Positions 24,179 to 35,840 of a stretch of DNA of 64,000 bases are shown here, one piece after another. The stretch lies in the NCBI RefSeq assembly GCF_050947875.1, contig NC_134573.1:33749615-33813614 (forward strand), in the 5' to 3' direction. Source of the DNA: Dermacentor variabilis. Its lineage: Eukaryota > Arthropoda > Arachnida > Ixodida > Ixodidae. The position numbers and the translations under genes were made by a program. The stretch's first letter is position 1. Each line of letters opens with the position of its first letter. The notes below the pieces were generated by a model. It was not told where the DNA came from and ran no database searches. It worked only from the letters and a program-made list of their open reading frames with translations.

Positions 24179-24384
24179 CAGTGGCGTAGCTAGGTCATCT
24201 GGCACCCGGGGCCCTTAGCTCTTCTGTCACCTCCCCCCACCCCCGGGTGTAGTCGAGGAAGGCGAGGCTATCGACAATTTTTGGGTGTCTTCAGACATGT
24301 ATGACAACCCTCCCCCTACTGGCCCCATGCACCCGTGCACCCGGGGCCCACGGCCCCCCGGCCCCCCCTGTTGCTACACCACTG
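24179..24384. mobile_element. hAT-type MITE with perfect 8-bp target duplication
   Basis: The 206-bp unit starts CAGTGGCGTAGCTA and ends TTGCTACACCACTG, a terminal inverted repeat of about 12 bp (CAGTGGYGTAGC). ACTATGTG occurs directly on both sides (24171-24178 and 24385-24392). An exact 8-bp duplication and CAG...CTG ends are the hAT signature. The interior is G/C-homopolymer-rich and noncoding, so it depended on a transposase encoded elsewhere. The perfect duplication implies a fairly recent insertion. Confidence 0.9.
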
Positions 24385-24490
24385 ACTATGTGTACTCTCA
24401 TGCCCGTGGATTCAGTCACTTCCAGACCATATTCTCTTGCTGTGTGAATGTCCCAACGGAAACCAAAAAAAGAAAAACAAATGCACTTTA

Positions 24491-24632
24491 AGTCAAGGGT
24501 AAAAGGGACACCAACCAACAACATTAAAATAAAAGTCTTGTGAACAAGGCCCCCGTATGGGAGCCTAAACGTCTTGGTTTTTCTTTTATTTGAACGTTTT
24601 TGGTCGGCGTCCGCTTTACCCTTGATTGACTA
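24491..24632 (+). repeat. Penelope-type terminal remnant with a degenerate hammerhead-like fold
   Basis: The outer sequences AGTCAAGGGTAAAAGGGAC and (reverse-complemented right end) AGTCAATCAAGGGTAAAGC form an inverted repeat. Between them, CTTGTGAACAAGG, a hairpin GGCCCCCGTATGGGAGCC and TAAACGTC follow in the order of a hammerhead ribozyme core (CUGAUGA, stem II, GAAAC). Two core positions differ from consensus, so activity is doubtful. Penelope-like elements are known to carry such ribozymes in their terminal repeats. Assignment to that group is inference. Confidence 0.45.
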
Positions 24633-24834
24633 TGAGCAAACCCGACCAGACGAGTTTTCGTTGAACTCTTAATTTCAAATGCAATTTATATTACGTCATT
24701 ATTTCCATGTACACCTAAAGGTTGAGAGGTCGTGTACTAACAAACAGCCATAAATGAAAGCGTCAGCCTTGCGGGCAGACTCAGCCATCTCCAAAATGGA
24801 AGCTTACGATTACTTATACGATACTTTAGTTCTC

Positions 24835-25035
24835 TTACAGCGAAGCTGTACGCCTCTGCTGTCCAGGGAAATTTTCGTGTCGTTGGCGTGGCAAGCAAAA
24901 GCACTCCCCATACGTGGGCCAATCCCGGAGATAGTGCAATGCCGGGCTGACCCGCGGCGGAGGTGCCGTTCGCGATTAAGGTATCCGCATACAGAGCTTC
25001 GCTGGTCATCCTTCTTCAGAGTGGAAGGGCACTGA
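24835..25035 (+). repeat. Short dispersed repeat A, copy 2 (uninterrupted)
   Basis: It begins near TTACAGCGAAGCTGTA and ends CTTCGCTGGTCATCCTTCTTC, then GGGCACTGAG. It matches both halves of the copy at 11206-11782, which defines the family and reveals the insert there. TACAGCGAAGCTGTA is itself palindromic. The LINE tail starts directly after it. Confidence 0.7.
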
Positions 25036-25036
25036 G

Positions 25037-26138
25037 TTTTTTTTTTAATTTTATTTACAAAATACTGCACACCCATGCGGGTCCAAGCAGGAGTGGTAAA
25101 ATTACAAACATAATCAAACATTAATTCAGAAGAAAACAAAGCGCTGTCATCTCTGTTGCGAAATTAACAGATCAAAAATTAATCAAACCAATTGAGTCAG
25201 TGCTGTTTTAGAATGATAATGGTAGTGCGTTCCGTTCCATTCTTGAATAGTACGGGGGAAAAAGGAAAATTCGAAGGCATTCTTTTGTTTGATAGGGAGT
25301 TAAGGATTCTGAGGGGTGATGCCTGGCTTGTCTTGTAGTTAATGGTCGGGCACATGGAGCAGGATGCATCTAGAGTTAATTTTTGAGTTGAAAAAGAACT
25401 TTAATCCTTCAAATTTTCCGCCGTAGTTGTAATGTCTGTATACCATGATCGTGCATGATAGTTGTTGGTGAGTCTGTTATATACGTTGAATGGAAAATAT
25501 AAAGTTGTTTGATTTCAGTTGAAACATTTCCAGTGCTTTAATATTGTGTTTAATATGTGGATCCCAGATAATGCGCGCGTATTCCATTTTCGGCCTAATG
25601 ACTGATTTGTATGCATGAAGTTTTGTTTCTGGGGGCGTTTGTTTTAGTTTATGCCGCATAATACAGCGTCTGCGATATGATGCAGCACGTACATTTGAGG
25701 CACGAGAATTCCAACTTAGGTTATTAGTTATTGTCACACTCAAATATTTATATTCATTTACTTGGACGAGAAGATGAGTAGGAAGACTGTAGAGAAATGC
25801 CCACCTACGTCTTACGTCTTTCTTTTTTTTTTTTTGGTTATCGGCATGCATGCTGTGTTTTTTCTTCATTCAGCTTCATGTCCCATTCATTACACCATGA
25901 ATAAATGCTATCAAGGTTAGTATTCAAAATTTCCTTATCTTCTTGGCAAGCAGTCCCGTGAAACAAAATGTAGTCGTCGGCGAACAAACGTATTTGCACT
26001 GGTAGAGTAATAGCGGTCAATATGATCAATATGATCAATAAAACTCAAAAATAAGACTGGTCCTAGCACGCTACCCTGCGGTACTCCGGAAGTAATTGGC
26101 AAACGGGGCGAGTGCTGTCGGCTTCCAAGTGCTTCCAA
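25037..26138 (-). mobile_element. 5'-truncated CR1/L2-like LINE
   Basis: The low-coordinate end is poly-T followed by AATTTTATTTACAAAATACTGCA, the same 3' end style as the LINEs at 2329 and 41638. On the - strand it encodes ITSGVPQGSVLGPVLFLSFI, then IRLFADDYILF (the FADD catalytic box), then LDSIYSWCNEWDMKLNEEKT, VNEYKYLSVTITNNLSW and SVIRPKMEYARIIWDPH. These are the RT motifs in order, but in three frames, so ORF2 is broken. The 5' half (endonuclease) is absent. Confidence 0.85.
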
Positions 26139-26490
26139 GTTCGAAGTGCTGTCGGCTTATTCACTCACCTTTCTGGGACGGAACCAACACCGGAACTCGC
26201 ATGTCCGCTCCTCGAGCGGTCGAAATGTGTCTGCAACACAGGCCTCCCTCAACTGCACTTAGAGGACGCACTTGCATCACTAACGGCGCAACAGCATTGA
26301 AAGCGTGTGTGCGTACCTACCTGTCCATTTTACAAACAGCGTGATTTCACGGTGCGTGCGCAAAGTGCGAGACGTCTGCACTAAGCTTGTGAGTAAAACA
26401 TTGCCCCTTCTGCCGAGCCTGTCGTGACATCTGCTGCGATGCGTTTGTTCGAGTACGTTAAATCGCTGCTTCGAGCTGCCCTGAATGCAA
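26139..26490. other. Gene-free stretch
   Basis: Contains a short local direct repeat (AAGTGCTGTCGGCTT at about 26110 and 26144). Otherwise nothing is recognisable. Confidence 0.35.

Positions 26491-26582
<92 letters not shown>
26491..26582. repeat. (GAAA)n microsatellite
   Basis: About 23 uninterrupted AAAG/GAAA units. Confidence 0.97.
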
Positions 26583-29510
26583 GAGGCTAACGTTAGCTGG
26601 GACACCCTGAATACTAAAATGAAATTTTAGCTCTCACTTTGGGCGTACGCCTTTGAGATAGGCGCACATATGGAGCTCACTAGCATGTTTAGGGTGCAGA
26701 CGATCGACATGCAAGATCGGGATCAAGAAGGTCGATCGTGATAGTGTGGATACGGGTTCAGCAAAATCTCGATCGGAAATGCCCGTATAGTAGCATTCTA
26801 TCCTGATCTGGCTAGTACTCCCGCGTACGATCTTTTGTGGTTCAGGGAGTAATATGCTGTGCCGGCATTGGGACATCTTTACGCAGTGCTTCATTCAACG
26901 CACTCTGCGAAAATTAGGTCCATTTCTTTCCGCCTTCTCTTAACGGTGTCAGCACGCGACCCCGACGCATAAGGAGTGTAGTCACATAAGATGCTATCAT
27001 TAATAGTAGGCGTACCTCCTATAAGGTCGTTGGCCTCTGGGCAGAAATCTGGAAGCAGTTAGGCAGGCACGAATTATCGTCCCTGAAAGTTCTGCATTGC
27101 TTCCTTTCCCCTGCTCCTTATTTGCGGTGCACTATCCTTGCGGGGTCACGCGACGCGCCTTGTCACCGACACCTTCGTAATCATCACTTCTGCATAGAAT
27201 GACGACATGGATTTTTTTTCTTTTTTTAACGCGACGCAGGCGACGTGAAAAAAAGAAATATTTAAAAAATGTACAAGAAGGTGACCCTCGTCTGACGCCT
27301 TCTCTGTCCACTGTTCCCATCGCATTTAACGTAATAATGCCTAAAAAATCTAAACATCGGATATGTTTCCATGGAATTTCAGAGATACTTTTATTCACAA
27401 GAAGCATTTTATGAATGACATGAAACGAAGCTCTTGATAATCTTCTTCGAATGCCCACACCCCGGCAATTTTGACTGCATTTTTGGGCCATGTGAAACTG
27501 GGTCGCGCTGCTGCCACGCCCTTTGCATCACGCGCAAGCCTAGATGGCACGAGGAAGTCTTCGCGTCTTCCCTCGCTCCGACATGCGCACCGATGTCTTC
27601 TGCCGCACAGGCTATCTCCCGCAAGAGGAAAATCATTTAAAGAAGTGTCTCTAAAAAAAAGGCATTGTTAACTGCATTACACTTTACAATGGCACACAAA
27701 TATTCGTCATACCTAGAGCACACTCTTAGTATGCCGGAAAATACGCAGAACTGCAAGGCGAGCTTGAAGTTCCGGCGCTGGCGCCTCCTTACGTCGTAAG
27801 GTTTGGAACGGGTCCGCTAGCGACTATAGTCAGAGTGCATCGATAAACAAGCAATAATGGAACAAATTACGTTATAGAGGACTTCACCGGTAGTGTGTAC
27901 TAACTTTTGTCGAACAATAAAACTATCATACGTGCCAAAACGCTTACACGCCCTCTACGTCGTACTGGTGTTGCTGTTCATGCTCGTAATTCTTAAAGGG
28001 AAGCTGTTCTTCACCTGTATTAGCCAACCATTATCCGCCAAATAAGTGTTGAGTGCGTCTCGAAAAAGTAGTTTAGCAAAGCAAACTAGCTACCATTGCT
28101 CTTCGGCGTCACCAGTGGGATAACTGTACGCCGAGCTAGTCGGTAGTGGTACTCAGGTTGAATCGTAGGGGACTTTAGCGTAGACGATGAAGCTTTGCCT
28201 CATTGGCGCGTTTTATCGGAATGTAGGAAACGAGAGATCGTTTTTCTCAGCATTCACTGCGCCGACTTCGATTAGATTTGTCTTATTAACAAAATTGTTA
28301 AAGTCTAGTGACTGTACGTAGAAGACGTTTCTTTTTAAGCCATCGAATGTTTTTGTAAATTTTTTATTTTGAAGATTGAAAAGTAGAAAAAAAAAAGGAA
28401 CCAGGTTCTACTATATGAATTTCGTGACTGAGTAATAAATGACTTAACGATATCACAATTCTGCAAGTTGCACCTATTAAGATTGGTGCAACGGCCACTT
28501 AGGCGTTATAGACTCCTCTCAAGTTCATGATTACGACTTTTGCAAAACCTTCGTAAGCATTGTAACTTTTGCACGTAAGTTATACAGGTTTTGCAGGAGA
28601 TTTGTCCGCTTTAGATGCCCTAAAAGAAGTAGTTAACAGAACAGAGATATTCGTTTTTCGTATAGAGTTGCGAATTCGTAAGCTGCGTGGTTAAACTTTT
28701 TTTGTAGACTTTCTTTCCGGCAATTTTCATCAAAAGCGTGGGACCCTACATCAAAATTCTGCTCCCTATACACTCACTATAGAACTTTATCTTCTTCTCA
28801 CAAATGCATCGAATTTCGTTCATATAGATGCAGCGGTTGCCTCGGGTTCGTTTTACGTGCGTCTGAATGGGGAGACCGGAGTTGGCCCCCCTGGAGCTCC
28901 CTCATAAGCCTAAGACGAGAAGGACGCAATGCGGTGCGTCCAACTCTAAGCAACGTGCAGGACCGCTCACTCATGCGCGCACGGTAGCGCGTGAGTACAC
29001 GTCGCGTACAACCGAAGGCAAGTTATGCTCGTTTCGCCAGTAACGTCTGTAATATATGGTTTCCATTGTACCTGTCACGTCGATATGCACCGAAGGTAGC
29101 AAAGTATGTCCGCCTGGTGCGTAATGACGTAAATGCACCGGGCGGCCGACACGGATGCACCACGCCGAGGCATACGAGCAGTGGCCCGCGTTATTCTCCG
29201 GTTTGTGGCGCTTCCTTCTGTCTGTCCGTGTTCTTTCTTTTCCTTTACTTCTGTTATTTGTGGTAATAGCATGCTTGTGACAATGCTATATGAACGTTTT
29301 GAACAGCAATTACAATATGTCCGCTACCTGCGGTCAGCACACGTTAAAAACGCCGGACGCTCACATGCATTTTGTAGTCGCAGCTGCTTCGTCTTAGTTG
29401 TTTTACATGCGGCAGGAATATTGAAACTGATCACAGACAGCCGATCTCAATTTTCATTAGCACAAGCTCTTGGGCCCCAGTTGGTGCATGATGAACTTGA
29501 AAAAAGAGGC
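26583..29510. other. Long gene-free stretch
   Basis: About 2.9 kb with no recognised domain or repeat. It has several poly-T/poly-A tracts (27208-27226, 28385-28396). Confidence 0.4.
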
Positions 29511-30019
29511 TAACAGTGAAACACAAAGGACGCGCACACAAGGAAGAGGCGTTAGACACGGACGAACGCTGGACTTTCAGCTGTACTTTATTGACATTTA
29601 CATTGCCACGGGGGCATCACCTCCGAGGCATGCGCATCTTCAACTCCTCCCAAGACATGTGCACGAACGTCAATCTCTTATTAATCATATTTTACCTACT
29701 CGATAGGTAAGCACGAACCATCAATTGAGGGTAGGTAAGCGGGGACCAGGGAAGCAATTTGGCGGTTCCTTACCGCGGCTGCAATAAGAGCAAAAAAAGT
29801 GCGCCATTGTTCGGTCGTGTGACCATTTTATGGAAGGGCAAGACTAACGAACGCAAAATCTTAGTAGCTTTTCGCATTGGAAATGAGAAAAAATTGTGTC
29901 AGTGATGCGTCTTTATGTTTAACAAAGAAGGAAGGAAAGAAACAAGGAATGTTGCATTCCTTGCTTTTTTTAAGTGCTGACACCATTTAAAAAATGAGCA
30001 GCATAGCTTTTTGCGCCGA
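29511..30019. other. Possible Penelope-like terminal sequence (29513-29620) and spacer
   Basis: 29520-29600 (ACACAAAGGACGCG, AGACACGGACGAACGCTGG, then a T-rich stretch) resembles the terminal block GGACGAGACACAAGCGCTAA seen beside the GIY-YIG remnant at 61960-61990 and near 40390. The resemblance is short, so this is only a hint. Confidence 0.3.
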
Positions 30020-32690
30020 TCAATTAAAACTGTTGGAGACAGTCAACAACGTTCACCACTATATCGACCTCCAAAAAGACATTTTTTTCACTCTCAAACT
30101 TGTGCTGAAACAATACAGTACTCTTACATGCTTCCAATACTATGGTATTCAGTTATATGCGGAAAACACACCATGTGCAATTGTCATACACCCTACGGGA
30201 TACTCCACTGCACAGGGTCGAAGAAATGAAAGATATTGGTGTGTACGTCGACAAAATACTAAGCTTCTCTTCATACAGATAAACATACAACATACGCCTC
30301 ACGCTCTTCGAATTGCATACCGTATATTTCATGATTTTCACTCACCTGTTGTGTTTCTGAAATTGTATTCTGCTGTGTGCATTCCACTACTAGAGTATGC
30401 CTCTGCCGCAACGTGCAAATCTAATTCTGACCGCATTGAACGCGTCCAGAATAAATTGCTATCTATCTTCAAGCACCACTTTTGCCATTCTGGCGACCGC
30501 AGTGGAGCCTTCTCAAGTATACCTCAACTCGCACCTCTATATTCAAGATTTAATTATACAGACATTTTGTTCCTCTATAAGGTGGTCCATCGCATTATAC
30601 ATTCCCTAAAGCTTCTTGATTATATGCATTTGTTCGTGCCGCAACAGTATACTACGCACACTTCCACATTCTTTGTAAAGAAAAGTAAAGAAAGCCTTGG
30701 AAGCTATGCAAAGGGGGAAGGCAGCTGGGGAGGATCAGGTAACAGCAGATTTGTTGAAGGATGGTGGGCAGATTGTTCTAGAGAAACTGGCCACCCTGTA
30801 TACGCAATGCCTCATGACTTCGAGCGTACCGGAATCGTGGAAAAACGCTAACACAATCCTAATCCGTAAGAAAGGGGATGCCAAAGACTTGAAAAATTAT
30901 AGACCGATCAGCTTACTGTCCGTTGCCTACAAAGTATTTACTAAGGTAATTGCAAATAGAATCAGGAACACCTTAGACTTCCGTCAACCAAAGGACCAGG
31001 CAGGATTCCGTAAAGGCTACTCAACAATAGACCATATTCACACTATCAATCAGGTGATAGAAAACTGTGTGGAATATAACCTACCTTTATATATAACTTT
31101 CATTGATTACGAGAAAGCGTTTGATTCAGTCGAAACCTCAGCAGTCATGGAGGCATTGCGGAATCACGGTGTAGACGAGCCGTATGTAAAAATACTGAAA
31201 GATATCTATAGCGGCTCCACAGCCACCGTAGTCCTCCATAAAGAAAGCAACAGAATCCCAATAAAGAAAGACGTCAGGCAGGGAGATACGATATCTCCAA
31301 TGCTATTCACAGCGTGTTTTCAGGAGGTATTCAGAGACCTGGATTGGGAAGAATTGGGGATAAGAGTTAATGGAGAATACCTTAGTAACTTGCGATTCGC
31401 TGATGATATTGCCTTGCTTAGTAACTCAGGGGACCAACTGCAATGCATGCTCACTGACCTGTAGAGGCAAAGCCGAAGGGTGGGTCTAAAAATTAATCTG
31501 CAGAAAACTAAAGTAATGTTTAACAGTCTCGGAAGAGAACAGCAGTTTACGATAGGTAGTGAGGCACTGGAAGTGGTAAGGGAATAAATATACTTAGGAC
31601 AGGTAGTGACTGCGGATCCGGATCATGAGACTGAAATAATCAGAAGAATAAGAATGGGCTGCGGTGCGTTTGGAAAGCATTCTCAGATCATGAACAGCAG
31701 ATTGCCATTATCCCTCAAGAGAAAAGTTTACAACAGCTGTGTCTTACCAGTACTCACCTACGGGGCAGAAACCTGGAGGCTTACGAAAAGGGTTCTACTT
31801 AAATTGAGGACGGCGCAACGAGCTATGGAAAGAAGATGATAGGTGTAACGTTAAGGGATAAGAAAAGGGCAGATTGGTTGAGGGAACAAACGCGAGTTAA
31901 TGACATCTTAGTTGGAATCAAGAAAAAGAAATGGGGGCATGGGCAGGACATGTAATGAGGAGAGAAGATAACCGATGGGCATTAAGGATTACGGAATGGA
32001 TTCCAAGGGAACGGAAGCGTAGCAGAGGGCGGAAGAAAGTTAGGTGGGCGGATGAGATTAAGAAGTTTGCAGGGACAACATGGCCACAATTAGTACATGA
32101 CCGTGGTAGTTGGAGAAGTGTGGGGGACGCCTTTGCCCTGCAGTGGGCGTAAGCAGGATGATGATGATGATGATGATGACGACGACATTCTTTTCCTGGC
32201 CTCGTTGCAAGATTGTGCTATATGTGACTCGACTCCAAAACACGTACGAAGAACTGTGCCTGTGTTGACATACTTCAGACTTCATTTCCTGTGTTTTGCG
32301 TATCTTTATATAATAACGTATGATTAACTCCCTTTTACTCTACCTCGTTTTTCTTTTTCCCTATTTGTTGTTTCTCTATCCCGCATTTTCTTTTTGTCTG
32401 CCACAGTCATGTTTTTGTACATTTTCTATCATCTCTAGCACAGAACAGCTCTAGCTGTTCCTGGAAACTGTAGTAAACATTCGACTGATTGTTATTGTAG
32501 TATAAAATAGTGATTTTTAAGTATGTACTGGTAAATTATTTCAATGGAGTAGCTTTTGTACAATTAAAGGCCTGAATTAAGAAAGTGCAATAAAATGCGA
32601 TGTAGCTGATCATATGCATTGTGCTAATAATTTCTTCTGAGTTTTAATAGTGGCATTCAGTGTTCTGCAATAAAATAATATGCCACAGCA
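30020..32690 (+). mobile_element. Jockey/I-like LINE remnant split by an RTE insertion
   Basis: On the + strand 30210-30670 encodes, with frameshifts, an EEMKDIGVYVDK motif, then KLYSAVCIPLLEYASAATC (the usual post-RT VLPxLEYAS motif), IERVQNKLLSIF and LYKVVHRIIHS. The frame resumes after the RTE at 32194 and ends with ...FRLHFLCFAYLYIITYD and a stop near 32325. A T-rich 3' UTR extends to about 32690. It is 5'-truncated and frameshifted. The exact clade is uncertain. Confidence 0.7.
30675..32184 (+). mobile_element. RTE LINE copy, 5'-truncated, with 9-bp target duplication
   Basis: It is flanked by ACATTCTTT on both sides (30666-30674 and 32185-32193), and removal rejoins the surrounding LINE. 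The RT region (30697-31464) contains NYRPISLLSVAYKVFTKVIA, FIDYEKAFDSVE, RQGDTISPMLFTACFQEVF and LRFADDIALLSN, so the FADD catalytic box is intact. TAG at 31462 then stops the frame. Downstream come TYGAETWRLTKRVL and GHVMRREDNRW, a frame break near 31840, and FALQWA before the (ATG)n tail (32156-32179). The endonuclease is missing. Confidence 0.93.
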
Positions 32691-32818
32691 ATGATTGCGC
32701 GCCTCACAGAACAAGTTAGATGTCTGTCTCAGTCAAAACATAATAGCAGGCTGAAAACAACAAACGTAGTTTTGTGTGTGGTGACGAAGTGCACAGATTG
32801 TAAAAATAACCTGTTTAT
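32691..32818. other. Short spacer
   Basis: Unassigned sequence between the LINE 3' UTR and the (AT)n array. Confidence 0.3.
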
Positions 32819-32821
32819 ATA

Positions 32822-32902
<81 letters not shown>
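32819..32902. repeat. (AT)n microsatellite
   Basis: About 40 AT units. The Gypsy LTR starts immediately after it. Confidence 0.97.
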
Positions 32903-32906
<4 letters not shown>

Positions 32907-33029
32907 ACGGTGGGAAAAGAGAACAAGGTCGTCGATGGTAAAGAGGACGCAGGGGCAAAAGCCGCTCGTCGGCAGCTGTTTATATACGCTATGTAAATAC
33001 ACCGTATAAATAGTTTTATACCCGTGACA
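32903..33029 (+). repeat. 5' LTR of a third Gypsy element
   Basis: The 127-bp segment starts TGTTACGGTGGG and ends TATACCCGTGACA, giving TG...CA ends. A possible TATA-type sequence is TATAAATAG (33005-33013). The primer-binding-like block TGGTCGAGGTGCGGGG starts at 33033. The ends and block parallel those at 6872-6707. The partner LTR is not in sight, so the length is provisional. Confidence 0.6.
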
Positions 33030-33031
33030 TT

Positions 33032-33578
33032 TTGGTCGAGGTGCGGGGTACGCGTCTTCGCCACTACCTCGACTCGCCGCTAGGCTCGCTCGCCCTCGCC
33101 TCAACGTCGCCAGCCACGTCCGCCCCAGCTTCACCGCTCTCCATTGCCGACCTACGCAGGACCGTGCCAGCAGGAAAACTAGGCAATGCGGCACCTCGAG
33201 GTGGTGCCGCAATGTCAGATTCACCGCAAAATTCTCCTTTGACGCTGCTTACAAGACATAACCTTCTTCACGTTCAAGTTGGTGGCACACCCGTCACAGC
33301 CCTCATAGGTACCGGAGCGCACATATCGATTACGACCAGCCGCCTACGCCGCCATTTTAGGAAAACTGTTACGCCTACCGTTACTAGGTTCCTACGAATC
33401 GCCGACGGTACCACGGTGACTGTGGTCGCAATGTGTACTGCACGTGCGAGCATATCCGGCCGCCATACTTTCGTTCTTTTCACTGTGCTTGATCAATGCC
33501 CCCATGACGTCATCCTAGGCCTAGACTTCCTCTCCACCCATTCAGCGCTCATCGATTGTTCTTCAAGTACTGTGCGTC

Positions 33579-33579
<1 letters not shown>
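33032..33579 (+). pseudogene. Gypsy protease region, catalytic Asp lost
   Basis: The open frame contains an HNLLHVQVGGTPVTALIGTGAHISI stretch (residues about 75-100), which is the retropepsin active site with GTG instead of the required DTG. It continues with VLDQCPHDVILGLDFLSTHS and ALIDCSSSTVRL, the C-terminal retropepsin strand, where the RTE interrupts it. The protease comes unusually soon after the LTR (no gag is visible), so this copy has a large internal deletion or a rearranged 5' end. The D-to-G change alone would inactivate it. Confidence 0.8.
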
Positions 33580-33615
<36 letters not shown>

Positions 33616-33639
33616 GCGTAGTTACGCCCACTGCAGGGC

Positions 33640-34473
33640 AAAGGTCTCTCCCATACTTCTCCAACAACCCCGGTCATGTACTAATTGTGGCCATGTCGTC
33701 CCTGCAAACTTCTTAATCTCATCCGCCCACCAAACTTTCTGCCGCCCTCTGCTACGCTTTCCTTCCCTTGGAATCCATTCCGTAACTCTTCATGACCATC
33801 GGTTATCTTCCCTCCTCATTACGTGTCCTGCCCATGTCCATTTCTTTTTCTTGATTTCAACTAAGATATCATTAACTCGCGTTTGTTCCCTCACCCAATC
33901 TGCTCTTTCCTTATCCTTTAACGTTACACCTATCATTCTTCTTTCCATAGCTCGTTGCACCGTCCTCAATTTAAGTAGAACCCTTTTCGTAAGCCTCCAG
34001 CTTTCTGCCCCGTGCGTGAGTACTGGTAAGACACAGCTGTTGTAAACTTTTCTCTTGATGGATAATGGCAATCTGCTGTTCATGATCTGAGAATGCTTTC
34101 CAAACGCACCGCAGCCCATTCTTATTCTTCTGATTATTTCAGTCTCATGATCCGGATCCGCAGTCACTACCTGTCCTAAGTATATGTATTCCCTTACCAC
34201 TTCCAGTGCCTCACTACCTATCGTAAACTGCTGTTCTCTTCCGAGACTGTTAAACATTGCTTTAGTTTTCTGCAGATTAATTTTTAGACCGACCCTTCGG
34301 CTTTGCCTCTCCAGGTCAGTGAGCATGCATTGCAGTTGGTCCCCTGAGTTACTAAGCAAGGCAATATCATCAGCGAATCGCAAGTTACTAAGGTATTCTC
34401 CATTAACTCTTATCCCCAATTCTTCCCAATCCAGGTCTCTGAATACCTCCTGAAAACACGCTGTGAATAGCAT
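33640..34473 (-). pseudogene. RTE ORF C-terminal part (RT catalytic box to C-terminus)
   Basis: Reading down from 34473: FTACFQEVFRDLDWEELG, SNLRFADDIALLSN (catalytic FADD kept), LKINLQKTKAMF, VREYIYLGQVVTADPDHE, HSQIMNSRLPLS, GAESWRLTKRVL and GHVMRREDNRW. Near 33790 a frame change leads on to FALQWA near 33640. It joins the upstream RT part through a frameshift near 34480. This section is almost intact. Confidence 0.88.
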
Positions 34474-35840
34474 TGCAGATATCGTATCTTTCTGACGTCT
34501 TTCTTTATTGGGATTCTGTTGCTTTCTTTATTGAGGACTACGGTGGCTGTGGAGCCGCTATCGATATCTTTCAGTATTTTTACATACGGCTCGTCTACAC
34601 CCTGATTCCGCAATGCCTCCATGGCAGCTGAGGTTTCGACTGAATCAAACGCTTTCGCGTAATCAATGAAAGTTATATATAAAGGTAGGTTATATTCCAC
34701 ACATTTTTCTATCACCTGATTGATAGTGTGAATATGGTCTATTGTTGAGTAGCCTTTACGGAATCCTGCCTGGTCCTTTGGTTGACGGAAGTCTAAGGTG
34801 TTCCTGATTCTATTTGCAATTACCTTAGTAAATACTTTGTAGGCAACGGACAGTAAGCTGATCGGTCTATAATTTTTCAAGTCTTTGGCATCCCCTTTCT
34901 TACGGATTAGGATTGTGTTAGCGTTTTTCCACGATTCCGGTACGCTCGAAGTCATGAGGCATTGCGTATACAGGGTGGCCAGTTTCTCTAGAACAATCTG
35001 CCCACCATCCTTCAACAAATCTGCTGTTACCTGATCCTCCCCAGCTGCCTTCCCCCTTTGCATAGCTCCCAAGGCTTTCTTTACTTCTTCCGGTGTTACC
35101 TGTGGGATTTCAAATTCCTCTAGACTATTCTCTCTTCCTTTATCGTCGTGGGTGCCACTGGTACTGTATAAATCTCTATAGAACTCCTCAGCCACTTGAA
35201 CAATCTCATCCATATTAGTAATGATATTGCCTGCTTTGTCTCTTAACGCATACATCGGATTCTTGCCAATTCCTAGTTTCTTCTTCACTGCTTTTAGGCT
35301 TCCTCCGTTCCTGAGAGCATGTTCAATTCTATCCATATTATGCTTCCTTATGTCAGCTGTCTTACGCTTGTTGATTAACTTCGAGAGTTCTGCCACTTGT
35401 ATTCTAGCTGTAGGGTCAGAGGCTTTCATACATTGGCGTTTCTTGATCAGATCTTTCCTCTCCTGGGATAGCTTACTGGTATCATGTCTAACGGGGTTAC
35501 CACTGACTTCTATTGCACACTCCTTAATGATGCCCACAATATTGTCGTTCATTGTTTCAACACTAAGGTCCTCTTCCTGAGTCAAAGCCGAATACCTGTT
35601 CTGTAGCTTGATCTGGAATTCCTCTATTTTACCTCTTACCGCTAACTCATTGATCGGCTTCTTATGTACCAGTTTCTTCCGTTCCCTCCTCAGGTCTAGG
35701 CTAATTCGAGTTCTTACCATTCTATGGTCACTGCAGCGCACCTTGCTGAGCACGTCCACATCTTGCATGATCCCAGGGTTAGCGCAGAGTATGAAGTCTA
35801 TTTTATTTCTAGTTTCGCCGTTCGGCTTTTCCACGTCCAC
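34410..35840 (-). pseudogene. RTE endonuclease C-terminus and RT N-terminal half
   Basis: The open frame of 476 codons starts in the endonuclease with NKIDFILCANPG and CSDHRMVRTRI (the SDH catalytic motif). It continues through a lysine-rich linker, RGKAAGEDQVTADLL, WKNANTILIRKKGDAKD, KNYRPISLLSVAYKV, QAGFRKGYSTIDHI and FIDYAKAFDSVE (block A aspartate kept). A frameshift near 34480-34490 breaks it before the RQGD motif. RTE proteins nick the target and copy the RNA there. Confidence 0.9.

Noticed and set aside
24491..24632. Interpretation as a simple MITE because of its inverted ends
   Set aside because: The internal hairpin and core order fit a Penelope-type terminal ribozyme better, and no target duplication is visible.
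26381..26630. Open frames of LSFFLSFF / KERKKERK repeats
   Set aside because: Translation of the (GAAA)n array.
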